This document shows, piece by piece, positions 19,001 to 27,138 of a DNA stretch of 64,000 bases. The notes below the pieces were generated by a model. The model was not told the DNA's origin. It saw nothing but the letters and a program-made list of their open reading frames with translations, and made no database searches. Source of the stretch: Rufibacter tibetensis (lineage in GTDB: Bacteria; Bacteroidota; Bacteroidia; Cytophagales; Hymenobacteraceae); the NCBI RefSeq assembly GCF_001310085.1, contig NZ_CP012643.1:465001-529000 (forward strand), read 5' to 3'. The stretch's first letter is position 1. Every line of letters starts with the position of its first letter. The position numbers and the translations under genes are program-made.

Positions 19001-19634
19001 TGTTCTGGTCTGTGATGGAAGCGGTGATGTTGATTTCATCCGTGAGTTTTCCTTCCAACTGCAGGTTCAGGGCGGAGTTCACGAACACGTTTTGTGTGTT
19101 TCCTATAGAAACGCCCCTTGAAATGCTACCGGTTTTGTTCAGGCCAGGAGTTTTGAAGATTTCTTCGCGGGAAGTTGCTGGGTTGAACACATAGGACCGC
19201 TCAAAAGAGGAAGAGTCCCAGGTGCGAATGTCACGCTTGAATGAAGGAGCGGCTACATTCAGCGGAAGTACCCGGTAACACACCAGCACAGAATCTATTT
19301 GGGGCTCTTTTTTAGAAAACCGGGCTGAAAACGCACCGGAACTATCCTTGGCAATACTATCTGGCCGAAAGACTTGGGTTGATTCTGGAGGAGTTAACCC
19401 GATGAACTGGAAAAGATTGGTGATAGGGTCATAGTGAAAACTGAGGGGGCGGCGAAGTTGCCGGCGATTCAGAATCTCAATAGTATTCTCGGCTACGGTA
19501 AGGGAATCCAAGCGGAAGGTGCCGGGCTGCAACTTCACCCATTTACACCGGCGATTGGTTAAGCCTTGGCCTTGTGTCTCTCCCGCTCCCAGAAGCACAC
19601 ATGTGAAGAAAAATATGGCACCCCAGCACCTCAT
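16080..19634 (-). CDS. Large predicted outer-membrane protein, function unknown
   Basis: A 1184-residue protein with a signal peptide (about 1-23, hydrophobic FFFTCVLLG). The bulk has many alternating aromatic/hydrophobic strands and ends in MQVSVLF, a final strand with terminal Phe, typical of an outer-membrane barrel. A recognisable block near residues 300-385 (YRLRGPNGERFIIVLAN, YLDGKLLQRGFDYDYVIDY, NSRIRVDFEYSDLNYTRS) recurs in large surface proteins of Bacteroidota and relatives. There is a DQNIPFQPEGNTQQLQEFD motif near 210-230. No TonB plug or catalytic motif is evident. The start overlaps the histidine kinase stop by four bases (ATGA), so the two are made together. Confidence 0.75.
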   Translation of the reverse strand: MRCWGAIFFFTCVLLGAGETQGQGLTNRRCKWVKLQPGTFRLDSLTVAENTIEILNRRQLRRPLSFHYDPITNLFQFIGLTPPESTQVFRPDSIAKDSSGAFSARFSKKEPQIDSVLVCYRVLPLNVAAPSFKRDIRTWDSSSFERSYVFNPATSREEIFKTPGLNKTGSISRGVSIGNTQNVFVNSALNLQLEGKLTDEINITASITDQNIPFQPEGNTQQLQEFDRVFITLQHRLWTLTGGDVVLRNRPVSHFLRFYKNVQGGALEVNRGKPGWESATSVAASVAKGKFASENITPIESVQGPYRLRGPNGERFIIVLANSERVYLDGKLLQRGFDYDYVIDYNQAEITFTPKWVITRNSRIRVDFEYSDLNYTRSVVHASHYQKMGKFNVYGNFYNEADNPNSTVLLNLSTNEKRLLSQIGDRLDLAATPSGDSVRFDRNQVLYLKKDTVTASGAYTIYEYSTDSTQAYYAVSFTEVSTGGNYVLQNNTVNGRVFQWVEPVNGVPQGRYEPLRILTTPIQKQMMTLGGMWSLDEKSNVFLEVAGSKNDLNRYSNLDLGDDQGKAIRVGYQLNDRNIKFLGDYKLRSAMTYEYTDPNFVPIDRYRDVEFDRDWSSPTNTTLARQSRIEDHIFTFALGGVKDALHFINYRISRRFRPTEVDGTQHFLEMAQKVKGLELRTNLFLLKNEQTESTSDWVRGEVNLQYPTRFFTPGYTYRFDKNRVTSKLNEALLGSANYFDDHLFYIESRDTASFKYRAEYSRRVDFRPENGELGNKQVANTFNFSTTTVIKKNQQLSALITLRNLQARDSLTETTVLSKIDWTGDFLNRHLRSELSYAIGTGRELKREYLFVETIPGQGTHFFEDLNQDGRQDLNEFFESQPSDPPYRRNFVRLFIPTDEYVIAFTNNFTYRLNSSLPREWQNADTRWKRILSKFSALSFVTLDKRTTDADLRSRFNPFSLNFEDSTLLSLTRSYRNTLYFNRSNPKYGVEWTVQQGLQKTLLTNGTDVRNNASQQVLVRVNLTEVFSSRLNVTRSKRESASNYLTTKNFLIRSWEAMPELSYQPNPTIRFTGTYQWMHKENEQGSQEKARFHEFGSEARVSQVGKRTITGVVKYINIKYSGLETSPVAFEMLNGFRAGNNLTWNLAVQQRLSSGLNITLDYDGRKPQGIRTIHTGRMQVSVLF

Positions 19635-22600
19635 GCGGGCACCACGGGCAGTTTCAGGAAGAAGGTGGTGCCCTCATTTTCCTGAGTTTCAAACCAAATA
19701 GAACCGCCAATCGCCTCCACTCCTTTCTTCACCACGGCCAGCCCAATGCCTGAGCCGGTGTATTTGGTACTGAAATTCGGCACGAAAATCCTGGGCTGTA
19801 CATCTACCGGAATACCCGTGCCATTGTCTTGCACTGCTACCAACGCCCATCCTGGGCTAGCCATTTGTAAACTCACTTTGATGTGGGGCGGCACCGAAGA
19901 AGGAACAGCCTGCAGTGCGTTTAAGAGCAGATTATTGAAAATCCGAATCAATTGGTTTTCATCGGCCCGCACGAACACATCTTCCTCCGGCAGCTCTACC
20001 GCTACCCGATGTTGCTGCGGGTTCAGGTGTAAATCTGTCGCCCTCCGGATTAGTCCTTTTAATTCTAAAGTTTCCAGTTTCAGGTCAGGCATAGACGTGA
20101 AATTAGAGAACGAAGTGGCAATGTCACTGAGCACGTCAATCTGGGTAATGATGGTGTTGGAAATCTTCTCAATAAGATCTTCCAGGTTCCCCCGCCCTTC
20201 CTGCATGGCTTTGCGCAAGTACTGCAAAGACAATTTCATAGGCGTAAGCGGGTTCTTGATCTCGTGCGCTACCTGGCGGGCCATCTCCTTCCAGGCGGCC
20301 TCTTTTTCTCTGAGCGCCAGTTCCTGCTTGCTTTCTTCCAGTTTCTGCAACATTTGGTTGTACTCGTGCACCAGCAAACCTATCTCGTCCCGGGACTTGT
20401 ACACCAGTTTCTCGTTATTACCGGTAAGAGACGTACGCTTCAGGCGCTCTGTTAAGAGTTGCAGGGGTACCGTAAGGGCGCGAGTCGCCAAGTAACTAAG
20501 GAGCACGAACAGCAAAAACAGCACCGTGAAAATATTCAGGATGGTAGTGATAAGCTGAATAAGCTTGTTATTCAAATCTTTCTCAGAATCAAAGTACGGA
20601 ATACCCAAATAACCTTCCGGAACATTGGTTGGTGAAGTCCGCAGGGGAACGTAGATGGTGCTGTAAGGCAAAGTCCCTGCTTTCTCCTCCAGCAGCACCC
20701 GGTTAAGACCCTGCTCTTTTAATGCTCCAATGGCTTTAGGATTAATCCTGGTGGAAAGAACGCCCGCCTCAAATAAAGCCGGTTGACTAGAGATCCTCAA
20801 TTCACCATTGGCATTGTAAATATTAAGCTCGGCTTGGGCTACCAAAGCTAATCGGTTTACCCTGCGGGACAATGAATCGGCACGTCCTTTAAATAAGTTG
20901 TTTCCCCAGTTACTGGTGATAATATTCTGACGCACAAAATCACCTTGGTCTGTGAAACTCCTGACCAAGTCCTGCCGGTAAGATTCTGTTACCAAGCTTC
21001 CAATGGTGATGCTTACCAGTACCAAGGGAATCAACACTCCCAGGTTTAGGAAAAGCTGGATTTTAGTACTGAAGGTAGAAGTGATGGTTTCTATCAGCTG
21101 CCCCCGTAGCAGCATGGCCAGCAAGAGCAAAGAAAAAAGGGTAAACGTGTGTAATAGGAATAAGAACGAGAAGTTAGAAAGCCAGGAACGGGCGCCATAC
21201 TCCGGCGTACTTACAATTGCTACGGCACCGCTGTTGTTCCGGGCCCCTAGATGGTGATAGTCCCCAATTGACACACCCTGAGAAAACAGCTGAGACATAC
21301 CAAAGTAACGTGGCGAGAAGAGCTGGCTGTATTCAAAGTACCCTTCGGTTTTAAGCCACCGGTTGTTTTTCCATAAGGCATAGCTGCTAGAAGGAATGGT
21401 AGTGGCTTGCGCAGTTTTACGTTCAACCAGTAGTTCTGGAAGGACACTGTTGGGAGCGGTAACTTTAGGACTTACTTCCAGCACCACCGTAGCCCACTGC
21501 TCAAACTCAACGGGTACTTTAATCTCCTGCAGATAAGTGAATCGGGCCGGATCTGTTTCAGAACGTACCAGCAGCTGACCTTTCTGGTTTGTGCTTCGGG
21601 AAATAGGCGCCCATCTTTGTGCGTAAGCTTCCAGGTTGGAAAGGCTGTCTAAATCATTGAAGCTTTCACCGGTGAAATCAAACATGCGCACCGTTACAGC
21701 ATAGTTTTCAGTGATTGGGCGTAAATGATGGCGCCTGATTTTCTGCTCTACTATGGTTAGATTGCCCCATGGAGCACTGAACACATGTTGAATCAAGGGA
21801 TCCTGGCTAATGTCCTGGGCAGCCTGCGCCAACAGGTATTCCGTTAGATCATCACGGTCTTTGAGCAATTGGGTGGCCAACCTTTGCTTATCAGCACGAA
21901 GCTGCACCACGTACAGGTCATACAAAGCAGCGGCTCCTAAACTAGCACTTAAGATATTGAGCAGGAAAATACTGGAATAAACTCCGGCTTTCCGGCCTAA
22001 CCTGCGGTGCAGCTGCTCCCACCCTACCAGTGAGGCACCCGCAAATAATATTACCCAATTTCCGCTAGGGGCATCTCGCCAAAACGCCCAGGCCAAGGCT
22101 AGTACTAAGACGGTCATCCAGGCATAGGCAAACGGCAACTTCCCATGGGCGGTAAAAGGAAGCCAGCGCATGAGCAGGCGCAAAATCCAACTTAAAGCCA
22201 GGGTGTGCAGAATCACAGCCAGGTACAAGAGAACTTTCTCCAACCCTATCTGGACATTTTGAGTTAGATCAAGGTTTACCTGGGAATTGACAATCAGGCT
22301 TCGGTAAGTTTCATACCAACTGATGATGAGTAGCGTGATCATGACACCTATGGCCACACAGCACCATAATTGTTTCTTCAGCGATTTTTGAAAAAAGACC
22401 GAAAAAGAGAACGTCTTGGCGTAACTATACACCAAAATAGCCATCACCAGAAAACAAATTTCATTCAGCAGCAGGTCTCCTAAAGAAGGTGACCACCAGG
22501 CCGCTGCATACACTCGGGGGCTAAAGAGTTCCAGTTCCTGCACATTGTTAGGGAATTGGGAAGCCAGCATTAAAAGACGCAGTATCAACAAACCACCAGT

Positions 22601-23353
22601 GACAACCCAGAAGGCAGATATACTTTGCCCAGCACTGGTAAGCCGTTGGTAAATAGTAACCAAAAAGAGAAGGAAGGCAAAAATAGCCAGTGCATACAAA
22701 GAAAACGTGAACTTACCTGCATGCAACCATTGGCCGGGTTCTAAAACCAGAAGTGAAAAAAGGTAATTTCCTCGTTTGTCAACAATAGGAAGGGTTCCTC
22801 GTCTTTGTTCCAGATGAAGCGAGGCGGCATGATCTTCAAAGATGTCAGGATTTAAGCCGCTCCTGAGGTAAGCATTGCTAATACCGTACCGTACCTCCAG
22901 CGGAATAACAGCCAAAGCAGTGTAGATACTATTTGGCTGATGCCGCACTACCAGGTAACGGCCGAACCTGTTCTCCACTACCTGCAGCCTTTTACTCACG
23001 TAGTCAGGCGAGATGTCAGGCCGGATAGAATGATCTGACCAAAACACCAATTTGTTTTGCCTGAAAATAAATACCGGAACAGTGGTTTTAGGAAGGTTTC
23101 TAGAAAACAGGCCTGATTCGGGCTGCACAGATTGAGAGACCTGCACCAATTCCTCCTTAGCCTTCTGCACGAGCACCTGAAGCCGACCTTGCACTTCCTC
23201 CACCATTTGCCTTTCTGGGGCTTCCAGCAGGTCGCGTTGCACACTCATCTGCAGAATAGCGGCAAGGCTACCTAACACCAAGGAGGTAAGTAAGAAAACA
23301 AAAGGAATAGTAAACCGGGACTTCAACTCTGCTTTTTTTCCGAATTTAGCCAT
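19631..23353 (-). CDS. Large multi-pass membrane sensor histidine kinase
   Basis: A 1240-residue kinase. It has an N-terminal membrane helix and extracytoplasmic domain (about 20-225), a block of about eight membrane helices (225-500), a second extracytoplasmic domain and another helix pair (to about 960), a HAMP-like linker, then HisKA with His1030 in QVAHEIKNPLTP and HATPase with N box NNLLLNAL (about 1140), G1 DNGTGIP and G2 GSGIGLAV. All catalytic boxes are intact. No receiver domain is fused and no response regulator is adjacent, so the partner is unknown. It resembles NtrY-like kinases in the C-terminal half. It is translationally coupled to the large outer-membrane protein. Confidence 0.93.
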   Translation of the reverse strand: MAKFGKKAELKSRFTIPFVFLLTSLVLGSLAAILQMSVQRDLLEAPERQMVEEVQGRLQVLVQKAKEELVQVSQSVQPESGLFSRNLPKTTVPVFIFRQNKLVFWSDHSIRPDISPDYVSKRLQVVENRFGRYLVVRHQPNSIYTALAVIPLEVRYGISNAYLRSGLNPDIFEDHAASLHLEQRRGTLPIVDKRGNYLFSLLVLEPGQWLHAGKFTFSLYALAIFAFLLFLVTIYQRLTSAGQSISAFWVVTGGLLILRLLMLASQFPNNVQELELFSPRVYAAAWWSPSLGDLLLNEICFLVMAILVYSYAKTFSFSVFFQKSLKKQLWCCVAIGVMITLLIISWYETYRSLIVNSQVNLDLTQNVQIGLEKVLLYLAVILHTLALSWILRLLMRWLPFTAHGKLPFAYAWMTVLVLALAWAFWRDAPSGNWVILFAGASLVGWEQLHRRLGRKAGVYSSIFLLNILSASLGAAALYDLYVVQLRADKQRLATQLLKDRDDLTEYLLAQAAQDISQDPLIQHVFSAPWGNLTIVEQKIRRHHLRPITENYAVTVRMFDFTGESFNDLDSLSNLEAYAQRWAPISRSTNQKGQLLVRSETDPARFTYLQEIKVPVEFEQWATVVLEVSPKVTAPNSVLPELLVERKTAQATTIPSSSYALWKNNRWLKTEGYFEYSQLFSPRYFGMSQLFSQGVSIGDYHHLGARNNSGAVAIVSTPEYGARSWLSNFSFLFLLHTFTLFSLLLLAMLLRGQLIETITSTFSTKIQLFLNLGVLIPLVLVSITIGSLVTESYRQDLVRSFTDQGDFVRQNIITSNWGNNLFKGRADSLSRRVNRLALVAQAELNIYNANGELRISSQPALFEAGVLSTRINPKAIGALKEQGLNRVLLEEKAGTLPYSTIYVPLRTSPTNVPEGYLGIPYFDSEKDLNNKLIQLITTILNIFTVLFLLFVLLSYLATRALTVPLQLLTERLKRTSLTGNNEKLVYKSRDEIGLLVHEYNQMLQKLEESKQELALREKEAAWKEMARQVAHEIKNPLTPMKLSLQYLRKAMQEGRGNLEDLIEKISNTIITQIDVLSDIATSFSNFTSMPDLKLETLELKGLIRRATDLHLNPQQHRVAVELPEEDVFVRADENQLIRIFNNLLLNALQAVPSSVPPHIKVSLQMASPGWALVAVQDNGTGIPVDVQPRIFVPNFSTKYTGSGIGLAVVKKGVEAIGGSIWFETQENEGTTFFLKLPVVPA

Positions 23354-23512
23354 AAAACGGGCATTTGCCCTACAATCAGCCTAAAAGAAGATACAGGAGG
23401 TGATATAAAACGTTTCAGACCTGGTTTAGTGTAAACGGCCTTAAAACAGAAATACTCAGAAAAGGCTGAAAAGTAGTAGACAGAAACAAACCTGTTTAAG
23501 CCAAGATCTATT

Positions 23513-23875
23513 TTAAACTCTCTTGTACTTTAGATCAAAGGAAACACTCCCAAAGAAATACAGCATCATGACCTGCGCGTACCTGAAAAGCAAAGGAGTT
23601 AAAGAAAATAACAATGGTAGGTACTGCCGTGAGGTATACCCAAGTGGGCGGATCATGAGCCAGGAAATATAGAGAAACACCTATCAGGAACACAATGACT
23701 ACTGAAAGGCCGTAGCTCATGTACATGGCACCCCATTAAAAGCCTAGCTCAATTTTAAAACTGAATCCACAAAAGGAGAATTTCTCCGGAATTGATCAAA
23801 CCTGTGAAGTCTTAAAGCCAAATGGGTAAGCATTGGCCCCTAGACAGCGGGACACTTCATCTCCAACCCAGCCAT
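23513..23875 (-). pseudogene. Decayed DUF983 membrane protein gene
   Basis: Reading three frames together rebuilds a DUF983 protein: an ATG at 23875 and AGLEMKCP in one frame, then RCLGANAYPFGFKTSQ in the next after a one-base loss, an in-frame TGA at 23796-23798, SIPEKFSFCGFSFKIELGF, a TAA at 23736-23738 where a Tyr codon is expected (GFYxGAMY in the family), WGAMYMSYGLS and two membrane segments, then a frameshift near 23570-23575 and the end YAQVMMLYFFGSV to a TAA at 23513. The order (CPxC, second Cys motif, GAMYxSY, two helices) follows the family. Four disabling changes make a working product unlikely. The 63-residue open frame at 23535-23726 is just its middle. Confidence 0.8.
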
Positions 23876-23896
23876 TTAATGGTGCAGGATTCCAGA

Positions 23897-24136
23897 CTAT
23901 TTTTTTCGGCTGTACTTATACCAGAAGAAGCCTACACAACAGGCAATAATATACGGGACAGCCATAAGGTATAGAATTCCTTTGTTTAAGCCGTTTGCAA
24001 TACTATCACCAGACTGGGAAGAAGATTCAACAGAGGCGGTACACATGGCACATTGCGCCTGAGTGGGTTCTGCCTGTAAAGTCAGGAGCACTACTAATAG
24101 AAAGCACCCCAACCAGAAGATATATTTTTTAATCAT
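23897..24136 (-). CDS. Small exported membrane protein with CxxC motif
   Basis: A 79-residue protein: a signal peptide or first helix (about 6-28, ending TQAQ), CAMC just after it, a short soluble stretch with SGDSIANGLNKG, then a second helix (about 54-72) and a basic end YKYSRKK. The CAMC pair next to the membrane could bind a metal or take part in thiol exchange during oxidase assembly, but I know of no proven role. It sits at the end of the oxidase operon after DUF420, where small proteins of this type recur in Bacteroidota. Confidence 0.75.
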   Translation of the reverse strand: MIKKYIFWLGCFLLVVLLTLQAEPTQAQCAMCTASVESSSQSGDSIANGLNKGILYLMAVPYIIACCVGFFWYKYSRKK

Positions 24137-24184
24137 TTTACTTCGCTTTACTCTATTCTAGAACACCAACGCTACGGTAAAGTT

Positions 24185-24733
24185 TCAAGTATAATACGGC
24201 GAAATCATCAAATACACCACCACTCCGGTTACGGCTACATACAGCCAAAGCGGGAACGTCCATCTTGAAATTTTCCGATGGCGAGCATACTGCCCCGATA
24301 TAGCAAAGTAAACAGAGAGCAACACCAACGGTACAATTACCGCTGCCAGAATAATATGTGTGATCAGAATAAAGTAGTACACCATTTTGATAGTTCCCTC
24401 TCCACCATAGGAAGTTGGGGCTGCCTGGTAGTGGTAGGTCACATATGAAATCAGGAAAAAGGCAGAAAGCACAAAGGCGGTTACCATGCCAAACCGGTGT
24501 AATCTGCGATTCTGCTGTTTGATCTGGTAATAACCAAAAACAAGAGCCAAAGCAGTAAGAGAATTTAATACCGCATGTAGCTTAGGAAGAAAGGACACAT
24601 CTAAGTCTCCTAATTTCCCAGTTTGCGGCATAAAAAGCAAAAAGGCAACTAACAGCGGAACAACAACTGAAAGAATGCCAATGATGATGAGGTACCGGGT
24701 ATCATTAGGGTTACCCAAAGCTTTATTTTCCAT
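24185..24733 (-). CDS. DUF420 family membrane protein
   Basis: A 182-residue inner-membrane protein with five hydrophobic segments. The family marks are PKLHAVLNSLTALALVFGYYQIK, SYVTYHYQ and the helix with ITHIILAAVIVPLVLLS; the conserved His residues in LHA, YHY and THI could bind a metal or heme. DUF420 (YozB-like) proteins accompany SCO1 and cytochrome oxidase genes and are thought to help assembly. The start overlaps the SCO1 end by 11 bases. Confidence 0.88.
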   Translation of the reverse strand: MENKALGNPNDTRYLIIIGILSVVVPLLVAFLLFMPQTGKLGDLDVSFLPKLHAVLNSLTALALVFGYYQIKQQNRRLHRFGMVTAFVLSAFFLISYVTYHYQAAPTSYGGEGTIKMVYYFILITHIILAAVIVPLVLLSVYFAISGQYARHRKISRWTFPLWLYVAVTGVVVYLMISPYYT

Positions 24734-25406
24734 TATCTAGATTGTACTCAGAAAGGAGTACGTTTATTTCTGTAATTAATCGGTCTACGTCTGCCGCATC
24801 GGTTCCGTCATAAATACCCCTTACATGTTTTTCTTTGTCTACCAGCACAAACCGGTTAGATTGAAGTAAGGCAGGGGAACCATCGGGCAAGGCGCTTTCT
24901 AAGGAAGTAAGTCTGTACCCCTTCTCCGCTAAACGCTGTATTTCATTTTCAGGACCAGTCAGGAAAATCCATTTGTTGGGTCTGGCTTTGAAACTTTCAG
25001 CATACTCACTTAGAACTGCTGGCGAATCTTCCTGCGGTTTGAGGGTGTGGGAAATGATTCTTACATCTGGCTGTAGCCTGAAGGCATCCTGTACTCTTGA
25101 GAGTTGGGTACTCATCTGGGTACAAGGACCCTTGCAAGATGTAAAAAAGAAGTTGGCAACATAGATTTTACCTTCCAGATCTTTCTGGGAAAAAGCAGTG
25201 CCAGTATGAGAGGTTAACTTGAAATCTGGAACTTGATGATACGTGGTATCATACTTCCATTCACCAGCCACCTGAGTAGAATCTACAGTAGCCGGAAAAT
25301 AAGTTCGGAGTGAAAATCTATTCACTCCGAACATCTTAAGGAATAAAAACACCAGTACGGGTAGCAGTAGTAGCGTACCCAGTACCAGGGCTTTTTTTGG
25401 ACTCAT
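24723..25406 (-). CDS. SCO1/SenC family copper chaperone-like protein
   Basis: A 227-residue thioredoxin-fold protein, anchored by one N-terminal helix (about 5-24) and facing the periplasm. SCO proteins load copper into CuA of oxidase subunit II. The CxxxC site is present (C91 and C95 in FTSCKGPC). The usual third copper ligand, a His before the FVLVD strand, is replaced: the segment reads LLQSNRFVLVD with Gln182 where relatives have His. This may weaken copper binding or shift it to a thiol-redox role. It overlaps subunit IV by one base (TAATG) and DUF420 by 11 bases. Confidence 0.9.
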   Translation of the reverse strand: MSPKKALVLGTLLLLPVLVFLFLKMFGVNRFSLRTYFPATVDSTQVAGEWKYDTTYHQVPDFKLTSHTGTAFSQKDLEGKIYVANFFFTSCKGPCTQMSTQLSRVQDAFRLQPDVRIISHTLKPQEDSPAVLSEYAESFKARPNKWIFLTGPENEIQRLAEKGYRLTSLESALPDGSPALLQSNRFVLVDKEKHVRGIYDGTDAADVDRLITEINVLLSEYNLDNGK

Positions 25407-25753
25407 TATTCGAAATAATTGAATACGGATTCACCGTAGAAAGTACCCTCTACCAGTAACGCTACTAGTAGCCAAACCAGCAGTACAGTAGGAACCAACA
25501 CAGCCCAGATAAGACCTTTGGTTTCATGTTTCAAGTGCATGAATTCTCCTACTATATAGAATGCTTTGAAAAGGGTAAGGCCAATGAAGATGGCGTTACG
25601 CAAAGTACCTGCGTCCATCATGAACGCGAACGCGAATTCTACAGCGGTAAGTGCGCAAAGGATGAAGAAGGTCTTCCAGATAGCTTTTGTTTGTGCCTTA
25701 GGAATTTCTCCTGTTTGGCCAAACTCGTCTGCATGATGTGAATGCGATGCCAT
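25406..25753 (-). CDS. Cytochrome c oxidase subunit IV family protein
   Basis: A 115-residue small subunit with a His-rich start (MASHSHHADEFG) and three hydrophobic helices (about 27-46, 52-70, 80-101); KAFYIVGEFMHLKHETK is the prokaryotic subunit IV signature. It stabilises the oxidase in the inner membrane and has no redox centre. It lies directly after subunit III and overlaps the SCO1 start by one base. Confidence 0.93.
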   Translation of the reverse strand: MASHSHHADEFGQTGEIPKAQTKAIWKTFFILCALTAVEFAFAFMMDAGTLRNAIFIGLTLFKAFYIVGEFMHLKHETKGLIWAVLVPTVLLVWLLVALLVEGTFYGESVFNYFE

Positions 25754-25781
25754 GTCTATTCAGTTTATATCAGTCCAACAA

Positions 25782-26528
25782 TTACACTAAGTAGAAGAAG
25801 GTAAATACGAATACCCACACCAAGTCTACAAAGTGCCAGTACAACCCTACTTTCTCTACCATTTCATAGTGCCCTCTTCTGTGGTACACTCCATTTACGG
25901 TATTGATGAAGATCATGATCAACAACACCACCCCACTGAATACGTGAGTACCATGGAAACCAGTGATGAAAAAGAACAAGTCTGCAAACAAGGGAGGACC
26001 ATATTGGTTTACGATCAGATTAGCCCCATGGATAACACTACCGTCAGCCAGTTTCATGCCTCCCTCAGTTCCGGCAATAAAGTGGGACCACTCCCAAGCC
26101 TGGCAACCCAAGAACATAGATCCGAAAAGGATAGTCCACAACAACCATTTCTGCACATCATTTTTGTCCATTCTGTGTCCTGCTTCCACGGCTAACACCA
26201 TGGTTACAGAAGAAAGGATAAGGATCATGGTCATTAAAGCCACAAAAGCAAGCGGCCAGTCTACACCATGGAAACCAGGAAATGCATTGAAAACTTTATC
26301 TGGGATTGGCCACCATTCCGTGGAGAAGGTGAACGCTTCAGGTGTTCCTTCATAGGCTCTATGCCGATGACGGGCTAATCCATAGGTGGTTAAGAAAGCA
26401 GCAAAGGTAAAGGCATCTGATAAGAGGAAAAACCACATCATCAGTTTACCATAACTTGCCTTGAAAGGCTCGTTCCCTCCATCCCAGGTGCCAGTATTAG
26501 GCTGCTCAAAGGTTGTTGTTTGCGACAT
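25782..26528 (-). CDS. Cytochrome c oxidase subunit III (second of two)
   Basis: A 248-residue inner-membrane protein with seven predicted helices. KLMMWFFLLSDAFTFAAFL, AWEWSHFI and the end block ITGFHGTHVFSGVVLL with YWHFVDLVWVFVFTFFYLV are subunit III marks. It shapes proton uptake and the stability of subunit I. It follows a shorter subunit III homologue (26545-27126), a tandem pair normal for Bacteroidota oxidase operons, where the two proteins probably take different positions in the complex. Confidence 0.95.
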   Translation of the reverse strand: MSQTTTFEQPNTGTWDGGNEPFKASYGKLMMWFFLLSDAFTFAAFLTTYGLARHRHRAYEGTPEAFTFSTEWWPIPDKVFNAFPGFHGVDWPLAFVALMTMILILSSVTMVLAVEAGHRMDKNDVQKWLLWTILFGSMFLGCQAWEWSHFIAGTEGGMKLADGSVIHGANLIVNQYGPPLFADLFFFITGFHGTHVFSGVVLLIMIFINTVNGVYHRRGHYEMVEKVGLYWHFVDLVWVFVFTFFYLV

Positions 26529-26544
26529 ATGTGTTACAGAATTA

Positions 26545-27126
26545 TTAATGGTTCAAAACTAGGAATACGTACAGGTAAATCCAAAGAGCCCCCAAGAAGT
26601 GCCAGTAAATAGTACACAACTCTATACGGGTAAGATTTTTGGAATGTACTCTGTACCGTAGCGCCGAAATTACTACAATAATCAGAAAAATTAACCCCGT
26701 TACTAAGTGAAATGCGTGAACGCCGGTTAAAACATACAGAAAAGAGCCAGATGGGTTAGCAGTGGTTCCTCCAAAGTAAACATTATTACGGACTAACTCT
26801 CCCCAACCCTCCCATTGACCAACTAAGAAAGCAAATCCTGCCACAATCGTCAGTACTAAGGCCAGCTTCAGGTTCTTCAGGTTGTCTTTTCTTGCAGACA
26901 CATATGCCCACTGCATAAACACGCTGCTCAGAACCAGTACAAGGGTATTTAGTAACAAAACCCCTGGTAGATCAAACTCTAACCAGTTACCTTCTTCCCG
27001 GCGCACAATATAGGCACTGGTAAAGGCTGCGAACATCATAACGATGCTCACTATCAATAAAACTAGCATGAACTTCAACGGGTTTACCCGTCGTTGTGTA
27101 GCCTGTATTTCAGAATTCATTATCAT
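26545..27126 (-). CDS. Cytochrome c oxidase subunit III-like protein (first of two)
   Basis: A subunit III family protein of about 193 residues with five helices and the C-terminal block VHAFHLVTGLIFL and YWHFLGALWIYLYVFL. Two ATG codons are close together (27126 and 27120); I take 27126. The frame also continues to a TTG at 27132, which is less likely. It is shorter than the following subunit III by the first helices. It lies 12 bases after heme O synthase in the same operon. Confidence 0.92.
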   Translation of the reverse strand: MIMNSEIQATQRRVNPLKFMLVLLIVSIVMMFAAFTSAYIVRREEGNWLEFDLPGVLLLNTLVLVLSSVFMQWAYVSARKDNLKNLKLALVLTIVAGFAFLVGQWEGWGELVRNNVYFGGTTANPSGSFLYVLTGVHAFHLVTGLIFLIIVVISALRYRVHSKNLTRIELCTIYWHFLGALWIYLYVFLVLNH

Positions 27127-27138
27127 TTCCAACTTCTA

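Noticed and set aside
23535..23726. 63-residue membrane ORF as a separate gene
   Set aside because: It is the middle of the DUF983 pseudogene; homologous coding text continues in other frames on both sides.
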